64,000 bases of DNA from Pseudanabaena sp. BC1403 (GTDB lineage Bacteria; Cyanobacteriota; Cyanobacteriia; Pseudanabaenales; Pseudanabaenaceae), in contig NZ_PDDM01000006.1 of assembly GCF_002914585.1 (NCBI RefSeq), positions 158,306 through 222,305 on the forward strand, given 5' to 3'. A program made the position numbers and the translations under genes. Of the stretch, positions 28,921 to 39,465 are shown one piece after another. Each line of letters opens with the position of its first letter. The stretch's first letter is position 1. Under the pieces are notes generated by a model. That model saw only the letters and a program-made list of their open reading frames with translations. It did not search any database and was not told the DNA's origin.

Positions 28921-30741
28921 TTAGCTACTAGCTTTGATAGCAGCAGCCTGCTCCAGTAAAGACTCAGCAAACGCGATCGCCTGAGACACCGTACTACTAA
29001 CATTCTCCTTATCCAAACTTTTTCCTTTTTCCTTTTTCCTTTTTCCTTCTTTCCCCTCTTTCCCTTCCTCAACAGTCATTCCTGAAGCAATCTGAGCAAG
29101 CTCCTGTTTCCGCTCTTCTAATTCTAAGAGACGGATTTGCACTTGAGTTCGATCTCCGATTACCTGCTTACTGACATGGAAATGCCGATCAGCGATCGCC
29201 GCAATTAATGGCTGATGAGTTACACAAAGTACTTGAGAACTTCGGCTCAGTTGCCAAAGTTGGGTAGCGATCGCTTGCGCAACTCGACCTGATACCCCTG
29301 CGTCAATTTCATCAAATACCATTGTGCCGACATTCGCATGATTAAATTCCGCAGATATCGGTTGAGCTTCTTGATTTTTCTGTTTCACAAAACAAGTTTT
29401 GAGCGCCAATAAAAATCGACTCATCTCACCGCCTGAAGCAGTTTCAGCCAGAGGTTGCAAAGGTTCGCCAAGGTTAGGGCTAAACTCAAAGACAATGCGA
29501 TCGCCTCCTAGTACAGTTGGTTCTGTCGGATAAATACCAACTTGAAAGCGGACTTTTTCCATTGCCAACATTTTTAGAGCATCGATTTGCACTTGTTCGA
29601 GGGCGATCGCAGTTTGGCGACGTAATTCCGTAAGTTTTTTACATGCCTTAAGCAAAGCCTGTAAATCAGCCGTCGCTTTACGTTCCAAATCTTCAATAGA
29701 AATACTTTGATCGGTTAGTTCGGCGAGTTCAAGTTGGAGCTTTTCGGTATAGGCGATCGCTTCAGGAAGTGTGCCATATTTACGGCAGATTTGCTTGATT
29801 TGATTAATTCGTTGCTCGATCGCTTCTAGCTGTTCAGGATCAGAATCAAGACGATTGGTATAATTGTTGATCTGTCGCCCTGCTTCTTCGACTTGGGCAA
29901 GGGCACTAGAAACTAATTCGAGAATGCCCTCAGCTTCGCGATCGAGTGTTGCCATTTCTGTGAGCATTGACTCTGCTTGCCCTAACAAATCTGCACAGGC
30001 ATTGCCACCATCATTCTGATAAAGCGCTTCATACACGGCATAGCCTTGCTTCTGCAATTCCACACTATGAGCTAACCGATTGCGATCGCTTTCGAGATTG
30101 TCTAACTCATCAGGATCATCTAAGTTCGCAGCTTCAAGTTCTTTTAGTTGATAGCGCAACATGTCTAAATGCTGCAATCGATTGCGTTCATTTTGTTGGC
30201 GATCAAATAAAGCTTTGCGCGATCGCTCTTTTATCTCAAATAATTTTGCAACTTTTTGACGTTGCAATAGCAAAGCCTGATTAAAAGCTTGATCGCCAAA
30301 ACTATCTAGCCATTCCCTCTGTTGAGCAGCTTGGCTCAGCAAGATCGTCTGACCTTGCGCCGTAATCTCGACAAGGCGATCGCGTAATTCTTGAATCTGT
30401 TGCTTATTTACAACCACGCCATTAATGCGGGTACGATTGCTCCGCGCCGTAATTTCGCGGCTACAAATCAGCGTCTCAGCATCGAGAGCATCAATTTCTT
30501 GAATCTCTAGCCACTGGGCGATCGCGTGATTAGTCGAAAAAGTAGCTTCGATATTGGCACGATCTGCACCAGTTCGTAACATTCGCGCTGACACCTTGCC
30601 TCCAAGTGCAGCATCTAGAGCATCGAGGACAATTGATTTCCCTGCTCCTGTTTCGCCTGTGAGAATATTTAGACCCGCATATAGCTCAAGCTCTAAGCGA
30701 TCGATCAGGGCAAAATTTTCAATTTTGAGACTCAGCAGCAT
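28921..30741 (-). CDS. recN: DNA repair protein RecN
   Basis: 606 residues. SMC-like ATPase for double-strand break repair: Walker A GETGAGKS (29-36), coiled-coil arms through the middle, signature motif ASGGEMSRFLLALK and Walker B MVFDEIDAGVSG. A basic low-complexity insert (about 558-575, GKEGKEGKRKKEKGK) is encoded by a pyrimidine tract (seen on the plus strand) at 29019-29070 and is absent from RecN proteins I know; it keeps the frame. It lies downstream of the CheA gene on the same strand with 46 bp and a palindrome between them. Confidence 0.95.
   Translation of the reverse strand: MLLSLKIENFALIDRLELELYAGLNILTGETGAGKSIVLDALDAALGGKVSARMLRTGADRANIEATFSTNHAIAQWLEIQEIDALDAETLICSREITARSNRTRINGVVVNKQQIQELRDRLVEITAQGQTILLSQAAQQREWLDSFGDQAFNQALLLQRQKVAKLFEIKERSRKALFDRQQNERNRLQHLDMLRYQLKELEAANLDDPDELDNLESDRNRLAHSVELQKQGYAVYEALYQNDGGNACADLLGQAESMLTEMATLDREAEGILELVSSALAQVEEAGRQINNYTNRLDSDPEQLEAIEQRINQIKQICRKYGTLPEAIAYTEKLQLELAELTDQSISIEDLERKATADLQALLKACKKLTELRRQTAIALEQVQIDALKMLAMEKVRFQVGIYPTEPTVLGGDRIVFEFSPNLGEPLQPLAETASGGEMSRFLLALKTCFVKQKNQEAQPISAEFNHANVGTMVFDEIDAGVSGRVAQAIATQLWQLSRSSQVLCVTHQPLIAAIADRHFHVSKQVIGDRTQVQIRLLELEERKQELAQIASGMTVEEGKEGKEGKRKKEKGKSLDKENVSSTVSQAIAFAESLLEQAAAIKASS
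29019..29070. repeat. Polypyrimidine (CTTTTTC)n tract inside recN
   Basis: On the plus strand TTTTTCC is repeated about four times, followed by a degenerate C/T stretch up to 29070. It adds a Lys/Gly/Glu segment to RecN. The tract is unstable-looking (repeat unit 7 bp, not a multiple of 3), so slippage would shift the frame about 30 codons before the end. Confidence 0.75.
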
Positions 30742-30754
30742 AGTTTTTTCTTAA

Positions 30755-30783
30755 TTTAAGAATGTGCAAAGCACATTCTTAAA
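30755..30783. terminator. 13-bp palindrome between cheA and recN, AAA loop
   Basis: Arms 30755-30767 and 30771-30783 (TTTAAGAATGTGC and complement) close on GC-AAA-GC, immediately after the CheA stop codon on the minus strand. It may end the taxis operon, though the short T-run suggests incomplete termination into recN. Confidence 0.6.
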
Positions 30784-30786
30784 TAG

Positions 30787-33700
30787 TTATATAGGCAAAG
30801 TCTCTCCAGCTAGGAGACGTTTCGAGGCACTCAGTAATTCTTCTTCGAGATATGGCTTAGTGAAGTAGCCCTTTGCGCCAAGCTGAATAGCTGACTGACG
30901 ATGGCGATCGGCTCCTCGTGAAGTTAACATTGCCACAGGAATCTCTTTAAGTCGAGAATCCTTTTGTAATCTCGACAGCAGATCTAATCCATCCATCCGT
31001 GGCATCTCAATATCGCAGAAGATCATGTCACATGGCAGACCAGCACGGAGTTTTTCCCATGCATCTTGACCATCCTTTGCCTGCTCAACGCGATAGCCTA
31101 CTTTCGCAAATGTCAACGACAGTAGCTCACGTACTGTAATCGAGTCATCAACAATTAGCACCGTTGGATCGACAGCAACATCCTCTTCGACTGTTGGCTG
31201 AATAGGCATTCCTGAAGTCGAAGGACGCAATCTGCCGCTAGCGATATCGAATAACTCCAACACGTTAGCGATCGCCATGACCCGACCATCCCCTAATACT
31301 GTCGCACCTGCAATTCCTGCTGGCTGAGGAATTGGACCCTCTAGTTGTTTGATTACGATTTCGTATTCACCAAGGAATTGATCAACCTGTAGGGCAAGAT
31401 AACTAGTGTCATTGCGGAGAATAATGATGCAAAGTTCATCGTTTTCCTGCTTCCCATAAATGCTGCTACGGCTGAGGTGGCGGCTATAGGATAGCAAGTT
31501 AGATAAATGTTGGAATGGCAAAACTGTATCGCGCCAAGGCAAACAGGGCTGCCCCTTCTCGTTAAGAATAATCTGGCTTTGAGGAACTTCCACCATGTCC
31601 TCGAAACCATCGACGGGGAAGGCAATTCTAGCGCGATCGCTAATGCAAAACATTGCCTTAGAAATACTCAGAGTCAGCGGTAAGCGAATTGTAAAGGTCG
31701 TCCCCTTACCAACTACAGATTCCACAATAATTACGCCGCGAATATCATCAAGGCAGGTTTTTACAACGTCTAGTCCAACGCCACGACCTTTAAATTCATC
31801 AGCTTGAGCAGCAGTACTAAATCCCGCTTCAAATAGCAAAGAATAGACTTCAGTATCATTGAGACGATCAACCTCAGATTGCGATCGCACCCCCTTAGAT
31901 ACAGCGCTTTTCTTAACTTTGTCGGTACTGATACCAGCTCCATCATCGCTGATAGAGATAACGGTCTGGTTGCCTTGGTGATAGGCTCGCACCGTCAATT
32001 TCCCAGTTGCTGATTTACCAGCTGCTTGACGAGTAGAGGGATCTTCCAATCCGTGATCGATCGCATTATTGACAAGGTGTGTAAGCGGATCGGTAAGCTG
32101 CTCTAAAATCGCCTTGTCAATCAGTGTCTCCCGCCCAAATATTTCTAGCTCTGCCTGTTTACCAGTTTTGAGTGCGCGATCGCGAATACCTCTAGGTAAG
32201 CGATCGGCAATTTGCGCAAAGGGAACCATGCGCGACTGTTTAAGATCGTCTTGAACTTGGGTGGTAATAGTTCCTAGTTGGCGTGTTACTTGATCCGTCT
32301 CACCAACAACAAACTCAATGTCAGAGGCAGATTCACGAACTCGGACAATTAATTCGATAATCTCTTGTGATAGGACGTGGAAAGTATTGTAGCGATCGAA
32401 CTCAATTCCTTCAAAATCATTGGTCACCGAGCTATTGGAGTTTGCTCCATCACTTAATTGTGATGGGCTATCAAAGCTGTAGGAGGATCGCCCACCACGC
32501 CCTGCGGTTAAAGAAGCTTCTAGCAAAGAGCGATCATATTGATCACGCATCCTCTGAGATACATCACTTAACAGCTGCACTTGATGTAATAGGTTCGTAA
32601 TAAACTGTTGCAATCTTTCCTGATCTTGTTCCAAAAGATTGCGGTTTACAACTAGTTCCCCAACAAGGTTGTTAAGACTATCAAGGTACTTTACATCCAC
32701 ACGCATGGTTGAGTCTGTGAGCCTTGGCTTACGGGTAGCTGCAGGTTGACGTGTAGTAGGTTTAGTTTTTATCGGTCCAACATCTTTAGCAAAAGCTGTC
32801 TGAAGCATGTTCTCTAACTCATCAAACTCATCAGTTGCCTTCTGAGTTTTTTTCGAGTTATCAAAGCTGTTACTCTCACCTAGCAGCGCTTCTAATTCAT
32901 CGAAATTCATGTCATGGGAATCCGCAGATGCCTGATCATTGAGAACAGTTGCTGTAGTCTGATCATCAAAAGTTCTATTACCCACAGCATCAACATCATT
33001 AGGCATATTACTAGAACTGCCTATCATTGCTTCTAAATCATCGAAGTCGAAGTTATCATCAATCCCATTTAGTTCTTCAGTTTGCAATTGTTGCTCAGGT
33101 TCTAGGTTTTTTGTTTCTGGGTCTTGTGTGAGAGAATAGTCCGTTTCGGAGATGTCTTCATCTAAGCCAGCAAATCCACTAAATTCGCCAAAATCAAGAG
33201 GGTTATTATCGGTTAGGCTGGAGCTTCCAAATTCCTCCTCAGGATTTTGCAACAAACTAACTTCTGAATCATCATCATCAACTTGGAAGAAATCCACCAA
33301 ATTATCAATGGTAGTCTTTGCCGATGCATTATTATCTTCAAAATTTATATCTTCTTGGAAACTTGTCAGTCCTGATCCAATTGTTCTTAACTGCGCATCT
33401 TGGAAGTTGTCGTCTAACATACTTGTCAAGTCATTGATTTCGTCGCCTTGAGTTAGTGAAGCTGCTTGATCAAAGTTTATTTCATCTTCCACTAAATTTA
33501 AATCTTCTTCTTCAGCATCAATAAACAAGTTATCTAGATTTGAGTCAGATGGAGAATTAATTTGCTCAAAAAATCTTTCTGCTAAATCTTCAGGAGTTGC
33601 ATCAGATATATCTTCATCAACCATTGACAAGAAATTGGAATTGATATCTTCAGTAGAATCATAATCAACAAAGGATTCTTGATCTTCTTTAGATATATCA

Positions 33701-36700
33701 ACTAAGTTTCTACTATCAAGCTCATTACTATTGGTTAGAAGAGATCCAAGTTCATCAGAATCATCATTTGCAATATTTTCAGTTATACTTTGAGACTCTT
33801 CCGCTTCGTCAAAGAAATTGCCTAAATCATCAGCATTACTAATGACATTAGCATAATCATCTAGTTCATTATTATTACTAGAACTAATTTCTGAATCTTC
33901 AGAAACATCGAAGAACTCCCCTAGAGATTCAATGTTATTGAATTCATAAGTTGGTTCACTGCTATCAGGAATATCACTTGACATTGCAGTTGCATCGGAA
34001 TCTGCAAAGAAATCTTCTAGGGATTCAGTATTAGCGAATTCTTGTTCAAAACCATCAATAGAATTATCACTAAAGAAATCATTAGAAGTGATTTCAGAAT
34101 CTTCCGAACTACTAAAGAAATCATCCGATTCCTCAGTAATATCTACGCGATCAGTAGAATCATTTAATTCGTCATTCACTTCAATAGAAACATTAGGCTC
34201 TTCAGATTCCGCAAAGAAATCACCTAAATCATCGGTGCTAGTATATTCGCCGATCGCATTGCCGATGTCAGAAATTTCGCTAGTAATTGCTGGTTCTTCT
34301 GATTTCGCAAAGAAATCACCTAAATCATCAGTGCTAGCATATTCATCGATCGCATTGCCAATGTCAGAAATTTCGCCAGTAATTGCAGGTTCTTCTGATT
34401 CCGCAAAGAAATCACCTAAATCATCAGTGTTAGCATATTCGTCGATCGCATTGCCGATGTCAGAAATTTCGCTAGTAATTGCTGGTTCTTCTGATTCCGC
34501 AAAGAAATCACCTAAATCATCAGTGTTAGCATATTCGTCGCCGAATTCACTAGCGATCGCGTCAGAAATATTTGCTTCTGAAGGTTCAGCAAAGAAATCA
34601 GCGAGATCACCAGCATCATTAATTACACTATTGGTTTCGTTGTCTTCAGTAAAATCAGTAAAGTTTGAATAAGATTCATCTACTGACGAAGTATAGAAAC
34701 CGTCTTCTAATTCGGCATTGTTGATAGCAGAGACTGGAGATTCCGTAAATTCAATGCTTTCATTAAGAAGGTTGAAAGCAACAGCTATGTCTGAGGAGTC
34801 AGTTGCAGCTATTAAGAAATTATCAGGATTTGTATCTATAATATCTGATACTACATTTGTTGAATCTACAGCTACTTGGGAATGCGATACTACTTTATCA
34901 AATTCATCATTATCAAATCCTAGCTCATCAAATACATGTAATCCAGTCGTATCAATACCATCAGAGCCGTTGTTTCTATACATTGCATCTGCGTAATCGT
35001 TAGATCCAATTTCTTCAGACTCTTCAAAGAAATTATCAACATCAGCATTGATGTCTTCGTTATTATCAACTATAAAAGATGATTCTAATAATACTTCGTC
35101 AAGACTATCATCGATCGCAAAGGGATCATCAAGAAAATCAATACCCTCTTCCTCTTCCGAAAAGGTTAAGGCAAAGGGCTCGCTAGAAATATCACCATCA
35201 CGACCAGCCATTGCATTTTCTTCTCTAGCGATCGCCGCAAAATATTCTTCACTAGAGAGCGGCTGAGACTCGTCTGTATCAAACAGACCTCTGTCAACAA
35301 ACTGTTCATCACTGCTTGACTGAGATTCTAATCCAAAAAAGTTATCCTCTTCAACATCTATTTCACCGATATCAGTATTATTAAACTGATTATCAATTGA
35401 AAGCTCATCATCTACTTGATCAACGCCAATTTGCTCAACAATGTCTATCCCTATATCAAGATCAAATTGATCCCCTAGAGATTCGCTAACAGTAAAATCT
35501 TCGGTAAATAAACGGTCTAGGCTAGCTTGCTCCCTTTCAGGAATAGCCTCGGAAATGATTTCCGAAATATTGTCATGAGGTTCGCCCCATGATTCATCAA
35601 GATCATCTGGGAATAGAGAACTACTATTTTCTGCGGCTGTTAAATCTTGGGCAGGGAATTCACCAAATAGTTGATCAATACTAGATTCTCCACTACTTAA
35701 ATTCGGAACTGTTACATCATTATGAACAGAATTATTGTCAAGGAGATCGGCAAATTCATCATGACTGGCTGAATTTGTAGTGGAGCCATGGGCTGCTATA
35801 TTCGTTTCATTGGATTCGATATCCTCCCATGCAGAATCAAAATCAATATCATCATTTTCAAATAGAATAGCCAAAGATTTTAACTCTGAAGCACCGACTT
35901 TTGGCCCATCAATATGCTGATTCTCAGTGATTTCATATTCGCCATCCATCCAATCCATTTGATTGATTTGATTTTTATGGGTGTTTGGCAAATCAAATAC
36001 TTCTTCATTGACCTGATCCGCAAACAGATCGATATCTGCATCTAGATTTAAATCTAGATCGCCAGAAGTAGATTTATCAGAAACGCCAAGGCCATCTACA
36101 TTGGAATCTGTACTAAAATCCCCAGATGCTGTAGTAAAGATTGTGCTGACTTCATCATCCTCCGACTCTGAAAATCGATTGGGCAAGAGATTCTGGAGTT
36201 GTATTGATACAGCAATTTCTAACTCCCGATTTGCCAATACTAGATCTTGAGCTTCTTTTAACTCTCGAATCAAAATAGGCGCTAGGGTACGATATGAATT
36301 ACTAGGCTGAGCGATCGCATTTTTAATTTGAGTGACTAAATTAGTCCAATTTCGTAAATCAAAATTGTTGCCAATTTCCTGAAAGTAATTGCAAACTGCT
36401 TGTAACTGCGATCGACTCTCTGCATTATCTGTCGCTCGAAACAATTGCAGCATATCTCGCATTTTGGTCGTGATTTCTTGCTGAAATATTGACCGTTGAG
36501 AAACGACTACTTCCTGTGGTTGAGGAATGATTTCTTCTTTATGACTAGTAGATATCTCACCATCAGCATCTGATACTAACTGATTTAGGTACGACTCCAG
36601 TTCAGCAAAGACAGGCTTGACTCGGTTATTTGTTTCAAGCGTTAACTCATCAGAAATTTTATAACCGCCTTGTAATTCATCCAAAAGTTCTGATAATGGA

Positions 36701-36996
36701 TCAAATCCAGCTAGTAATAAGCTTTTTAACCGCTCATCGACAGGCATTTGTGGATTTTCTTTGAGAATTTTGAAAAAGTCTTCTAATCTATGTGCAACAT
36801 GCTGAATGCTGCCTACTCCTAACATTGCAGCGCCACCTTTAATTGAATGAGCCGCTCGAAAAAGCTCATTAACTGATTCCGAATCATTTAGCACGTCTTG
36901 CAAGTTTAAAACTCCTTGCTCAATCGTCTGAAGATGTTCACGTGCTTCTTCGATGAAGTAGCCCATGATACGCTGCTGTTGTTGTTCCGAGTTCAT
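30787..36996 (-). CDS. CheA-type hybrid histidine kinase with long acidic repeat linker (HmpE/PilL-like)
   Basis: 2069 residues, about twice the usual size of this family. Order: Hpt domain with phospho-acceptor H50 (RAAHSIKGGAAMLG); a very acidic Ser/Asp/Glu-rich region about 270-1400; dimerisation part (VDVKYLDSLNNLVGELVVNR); ATPase with LVNNAIDHGLED (about 1640), DDGAGIS and GRGVGLDVV (about 1735); CheW-like domain; C-terminal receiver with phospho-Asp in FCDIEMPRMDG (about 1993) and K in YFTKPY. The acidic region repeats the motif DDLGDFFAESEE, in part as identical 96-bp units. It should pass signals from the MCP to the stand-alone receiver for type IV pilus motility or phototaxis. Last gene of the operon. 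Confidence 0.93.
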   Translation of the reverse strand: MNSEQQQQRIMGYFIEEAREHLQTIEQGVLNLQDVLNDSESVNELFRAAHSIKGGAAMLGVGSIQHVAHRLEDFFKILKENPQMPVDERLKSLLLAGFDPLSELLDELQGGYKISDELTLETNNRVKPVFAELESYLNQLVSDADGEISTSHKEEIIPQPQEVVVSQRSIFQQEITTKMRDMLQLFRATDNAESRSQLQAVCNYFQEIGNNFDLRNWTNLVTQIKNAIAQPSNSYRTLAPILIRELKEAQDLVLANRELEIAVSIQLQNLLPNRFSESEDDEVSTIFTTASGDFSTDSNVDGLGVSDKSTSGDLDLNLDADIDLFADQVNEEVFDLPNTHKNQINQMDWMDGEYEITENQHIDGPKVGASELKSLAILFENDDIDFDSAWEDIESNETNIAAHGSTTNSASHDEFADLLDNNSVHNDVTVPNLSSGESSIDQLFGEFPAQDLTAAENSSSLFPDDLDESWGEPHDNISEIISEAIPEREQASLDRLFTEDFTVSESLGDQFDLDIGIDIVEQIGVDQVDDELSIDNQFNNTDIGEIDVEEDNFFGLESQSSSDEQFVDRGLFDTDESQPLSSEEYFAAIAREENAMAGRDGDISSEPFALTFSEEEEGIDFLDDPFAIDDSLDEVLLESSFIVDNNEDINADVDNFFEESEEIGSNDYADAMYRNNGSDGIDTTGLHVFDELGFDNDEFDKVVSHSQVAVDSTNVVSDIIDTNPDNFLIAATDSSDIAVAFNLLNESIEFTESPVSAINNAELEDGFYTSSVDESYSNFTDFTEDNETNSVINDAGDLADFFAEPSEANISDAIASEFGDEYANTDDLGDFFAESEEPAITSEISDIGNAIDEYANTDDLGDFFAESEEPAITGEISDIGNAIDEYASTDDLGDFFAKSEEPAITSEISDIGNAIGEYTSTDDLGDFFAESEEPNVSIEVNDELNDSTDRVDITEESDDFFSSSEDSEITSNDFFSDNSIDGFEQEFANTESLEDFFADSDATAMSSDIPDSSEPTYEFNNIESLGEFFDVSEDSEISSSNNNELDDYANVISNADDLGNFFDEAEESQSITENIANDDSDELGSLLTNSNELDSRNLVDISKEDQESFVDYDSTEDINSNFLSMVDEDISDATPEDLAERFFEQINSPSDSNLDNLFIDAEEEDLNLVEDEINFDQAASLTQGDEINDLTSMLDDNFQDAQLRTIGSGLTSFQEDINFEDNNASAKTTIDNLVDFFQVDDDDSEVSLLQNPEEEFGSSSLTDNNPLDFGEFSGFAGLDEDISETDYSLTQDPETKNLEPEQQLQTEELNGIDDNFDFDDLEAMIGSSSNMPNDVDAVGNRTFDDQTTATVLNDQASADSHDMNFDELEALLGESNSFDNSKKTQKATDEFDELENMLQTAFAKDVGPIKTKPTTRQPAATRKPRLTDSTMRVDVKYLDSLNNLVGELVVNRNLLEQDQERLQQFITNLLHQVQLLSDVSQRMRDQYDRSLLEASLTAGRGGRSSYSFDSPSQLSDGANSNSSVTNDFEGIEFDRYNTFHVLSQEIIELIVRVRESASDIEFVVGETDQVTRQLGTITTQVQDDLKQSRMVPFAQIADRLPRGIRDRALKTGKQAELEIFGRETLIDKAILEQLTDPLTHLVNNAIDHGLEDPSTRQAAGKSATGKLTVRAYHQGNQTVISISDDGAGISTDKVKKSAVSKGVRSQSEVDRLNDTEVYSLLFEAGFSTAAQADEFKGRGVGLDVVKTCLDDIRGVIIVESVVGKGTTFTIRLPLTLSISKAMFCISDRARIAFPVDGFEDMVEVPQSQIILNEKGQPCLPWRDTVLPFQHLSNLLSYSRHLSRSSIYGKQENDELCIIILRNDTSYLALQVDQFLGEYEIVIKQLEGPIPQPAGIAGATVLGDGRVMAIANVLELFDIASGRLRPSTSGMPIQPTVEEDVAVDPTVLIVDDSITVRELLSLTFAKVGYRVEQAKDGQDAWEKLRAGLPCDMIFCDIEMPRMDGLDLLSRLQKDSRLKEIPVAMLTSRGADRHRQSAIQLGAKGYFTKPYLEEELLSASKRLLAGETLPI
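34198..34533 (-). repeat. 96-bp tandem repeats within the CheA gene
   Basis: Three full 96-bp units (34438-34533, 34342-34437, 34246-34341) plus about half of a fourth encode 32 residues each, starting YANTDDLGDFFAESEEPAIT. They differ at only a few positions, so the expansion is recent. Weaker copies of the same L--FF--SE motif continue on both sides over several hundred codons. Confidence 0.9.
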
Positions 36997-37051
36997 GACA
37001 GAATCCTCTCAAAGATTTAGGGTGTGAGTAGTATAGCTAGAGGTAATAATC

Positions 37052-39400
37052 CTAACGAACTCCCGTTGTTTTATCACCCGCATCAACACGGAATCGTTCC
37101 ACAGAATCTTGGAGGCTGCGAGCCACACCCACCAGATTTTGGAGCGATGCTGACACCCTTTGAGACTCTTGCGAAGTTTCTTGGGCTGACAATTCAACTG
37201 ACTGCATAACCTGTGATACAGTCCTTGAAGTCTCGGTTTGCTTGACTGTATCTTCTGTAATTGATAGTACCAAAGTTTCAATGCGATGGGAAACTTGGAT
37301 AATGTCTGTGAGCGATTGACGAGCCTGTTCAGCGCGTCTTGTACCATCAATAACCTGTTGTGTACCGATTTCCATCGCTTGTTGTACACCACTAGTTTCA
37401 CTCTGAATCTGTAATACGATTTGCTCAATTTCCTTGGATGATTTAGCAGCGCGATCGGCAAGCTGGCGGACTTCATCTGCAACGATCGCAAAACCTCTTC
37501 CCGCATCACCCGCTCTCGCCGCTTCAATACTAGCGTTTAAAGCAAGTAAGTTAGTACGTGATGCGATCGCTGAAATCAAACCAACAATCTTAGAAATTTC
37601 TTGCGAAGATTCTCCAAGACGTTTAACTTTGCGTGTAGTTTCGGCAACTGTTTCACGAATGTCTAGAATACCTGCTACGGTACGTTCTACCGCATCGCCG
37701 CCCTTGATCGCCGTTTCAGACGCGAGCTTAGCAACCTGATCAGCTTCACGCGCACTTTCAGCTACCCGTTGAATCGATTCAGTCATCATTTGCACTGAAT
37801 TTAAGGTAACGCTTAACTCTTCGGCTTGACGTAACGCATCTGATGACAAACTACGGGCGAACGCTTCATTTTCGCGAGAACTCTCGTTTACCTGACGTGC
37901 CGCAATTTTTACTTGGTTAACAATCTCGCGCAGGTTTTGAATCGTGAGGTTAAATGAGTCAGCCACCGCGCCTAGTACGTCGGCGGTGACCTCTGCTTGT
38001 ACAGTTAAGTCACCTCGCGCTGCGCCTTCTACGTCATCAAGTAATCTGATTACCTGACGTTGTAAATCTTCTTTGGCTTGCTCTTGCTCGGCAGCTTTGC
38101 GCTGGGCTTCGGTAGTATTTGACACAATCGACTGAATCATTTGGTTAAAACTAGATGCGAGTCTACCAAACTCATCTTCGCTATAAACGGTCGCACGAGG
38201 ACTCATATCACCACGAATTACGGCTTCAAACTGAGCTTGTAAGTTTGAAGTCGATTGATCAATTAGCCTAGATGAGCGTTTGCCTAATCCCCATGCGATC
38301 GCGCCACTTGCCAAAGCTGCGGCTCCACCCATCATCCAGCCAGTATTTCGGACTTGTTCCCTTGTTGTCTTATCTGAGATTGAGCCAGTGGCAAAGTTAG
38401 TAACCACACCTGCTGCAACCATTGCGACCACCCCTGCGGCGATCGCAGTGATCACGTTTTTTGTCTTGAGCGGCATATTATCAAAAGGAGAGAATAATCC
38501 GCCCTGTTCAGAGGCCTCGGTCACAATATCGACACCTGCTCTCTTTGACCCTACTGATGAGTTAATTGTCCCTAAACCAAATAACTCTGCCTCATTTTCC
38601 GATTGGTTAAATCGTGCTGTGGGAATTTCTTGATTGGCTAATGATGTCGTATTTGAGCGCCCAGAAGTTGTAAAGTCTTGATTACTAAAATCTGACATAG
38701 ATCGATCTGAGACCATCTGTGTCGCTTCTGAATCGCCAAATGAATTAGAAAAAGATGATTCGCTAATGTCATCAAAATCATCAAACTCATCCATAAAGAC
38801 AACATCTGTATCTGCATTCATGTTGCCTGAAGCACTGTTAGATTTGTAACTAGAGTTATAGCTTGATTCGCCAACAAGCTCAGTTTTCGCACCATAGCTG
38901 TACTGACTAGAGCCATTCATCGAAGCGTCAGAACTAAAATCTTCAAAATCAAAATCGTCAATGCGACTTGAGCCAGTACTTTGACCACCACTATCGTCAG
39001 TAGACCAAGATCCCTGCGTATTATAATTCGATTGGTTATAGCTATTATCTTCGTAGGCGTATTGCTTATTACTAAACTCATCTACTTCGCTGCCAATAGT
39101 CCCTAGACTGTAGCTATCATTAATATCTAGCCTTTCTTTAGCTGCCGCAATACCGCTATGAGCATATTCTAGAATAGAGTTGTCGTCAGTCAAATGTAAA
39201 ACAGTTTCATATTCACCAATTGAATCTTGATAGCGCTCTAAGGCGAGATTTATGTGGGCATGAAGAAGACGATACATCGGGTCGCTAGGACAGACTTTAA
39301 CTAGCTCCTGAGTCAATTTGCCAGCTTGGCTATAGTCTCCTTGCATGTAGGCTAAGGAAGCCTTTTCATATTCTTTTTGGTATTGTGTACTTGATGCCAT
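37052..39400 (-). CDS. Methyl-accepting chemotaxis protein with TPR N-terminus (HmpD/PilJ-like)
   Basis: 782 residues. Residues about 5-95 are TPR-like ([20 protein letters not shown]). A Ser/Asp-rich linker follows to about 300, then membrane helices near 315-370 ([18 protein letters not shown]), HAMP domains (from about 385) and the cytoplasmic signalling domain with the hairpin tip [18 protein letters not shown]. There are no GAF or phytochrome domains, so it is not a PixJ photoreceptor. This build is that of PilJ of Synechocystis and HmpD of Nostoc, which drive type IV pilus-dependent gliding. The CheA gene starts 55 bp downstream. Confidence 0.93.
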   Translation of the reverse strand: MASSTQYQKEYEKASLAYMQGDYSQAGKLTQELVKVCPSDPMYRLLHAHINLALERYQDSIGEYETVLHLTDDNSILEYAHSGIAAAKERLDINDSYSLGTIGSEVDEFSNKQYAYEDNSYNQSNYNTQGSWSTDDSGGQSTGSSRIDDFDFEDFSSDASMNGSSQYSYGAKTELVGESSYNSSYKSNSASGNMNADTDVVFMDEFDDFDDISESSFSNSFGDSEATQMVSDRSMSDFSNQDFTTSGRSNTTSLANQEIPTARFNQSENEAELFGLGTINSSVGSKRAGVDIVTEASEQGGLFSPFDNMPLKTKNVITAIAAGVVAMVAAGVVTNFATGSISDKTTREQVRNTGWMMGGAAALASGAIAWGLGKRSSRLIDQSTSNLQAQFEAVIRGDMSPRATVYSEDEFGRLASSFNQMIQSIVSNTTEAQRKAAEQEQAKEDLQRQVIRLLDDVEGAARGDLTVQAEVTADVLGAVADSFNLTIQNLREIVNQVKIAARQVNESSRENEAFARSLSSDALRQAEELSVTLNSVQMMTESIQRVAESAREADQVAKLASETAIKGGDAVERTVAGILDIRETVAETTRKVKRLGESSQEISKIVGLISAIASRTNLLALNASIEAARAGDAGRGFAIVADEVRQLADRAAKSSKEIEQIVLQIQSETSGVQQAMEIGTQQVIDGTRRAEQARQSLTDIIQVSHRIETLVLSITEDTVKQTETSRTVSQVMQSVELSAQETSQESQRVSASLQNLVGVARSLQDSVERFRVDAGDKTTGVR

Positions 39401-39465
39401 TTGCTTTCTCCTAAAATCCCTAAAATCTCTGCCATTTGCGCGAAATCATCTCGAAGCTGCTATAT

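Noticed and set aside
34088..34672. 194-residue open frame on the plus strand
   Set aside because: It mirrors the acidic repeats of the CheA gene on the other strand; the Ser/Lys-rich product is a by-product of repeat composition.
37009..37527. 172-residue frame on the minus strand overlapping the end of the MCP gene
   Set aside because: It is a frame-shifted shadow of the conserved MCP signalling domain, with a basic low-quality product.
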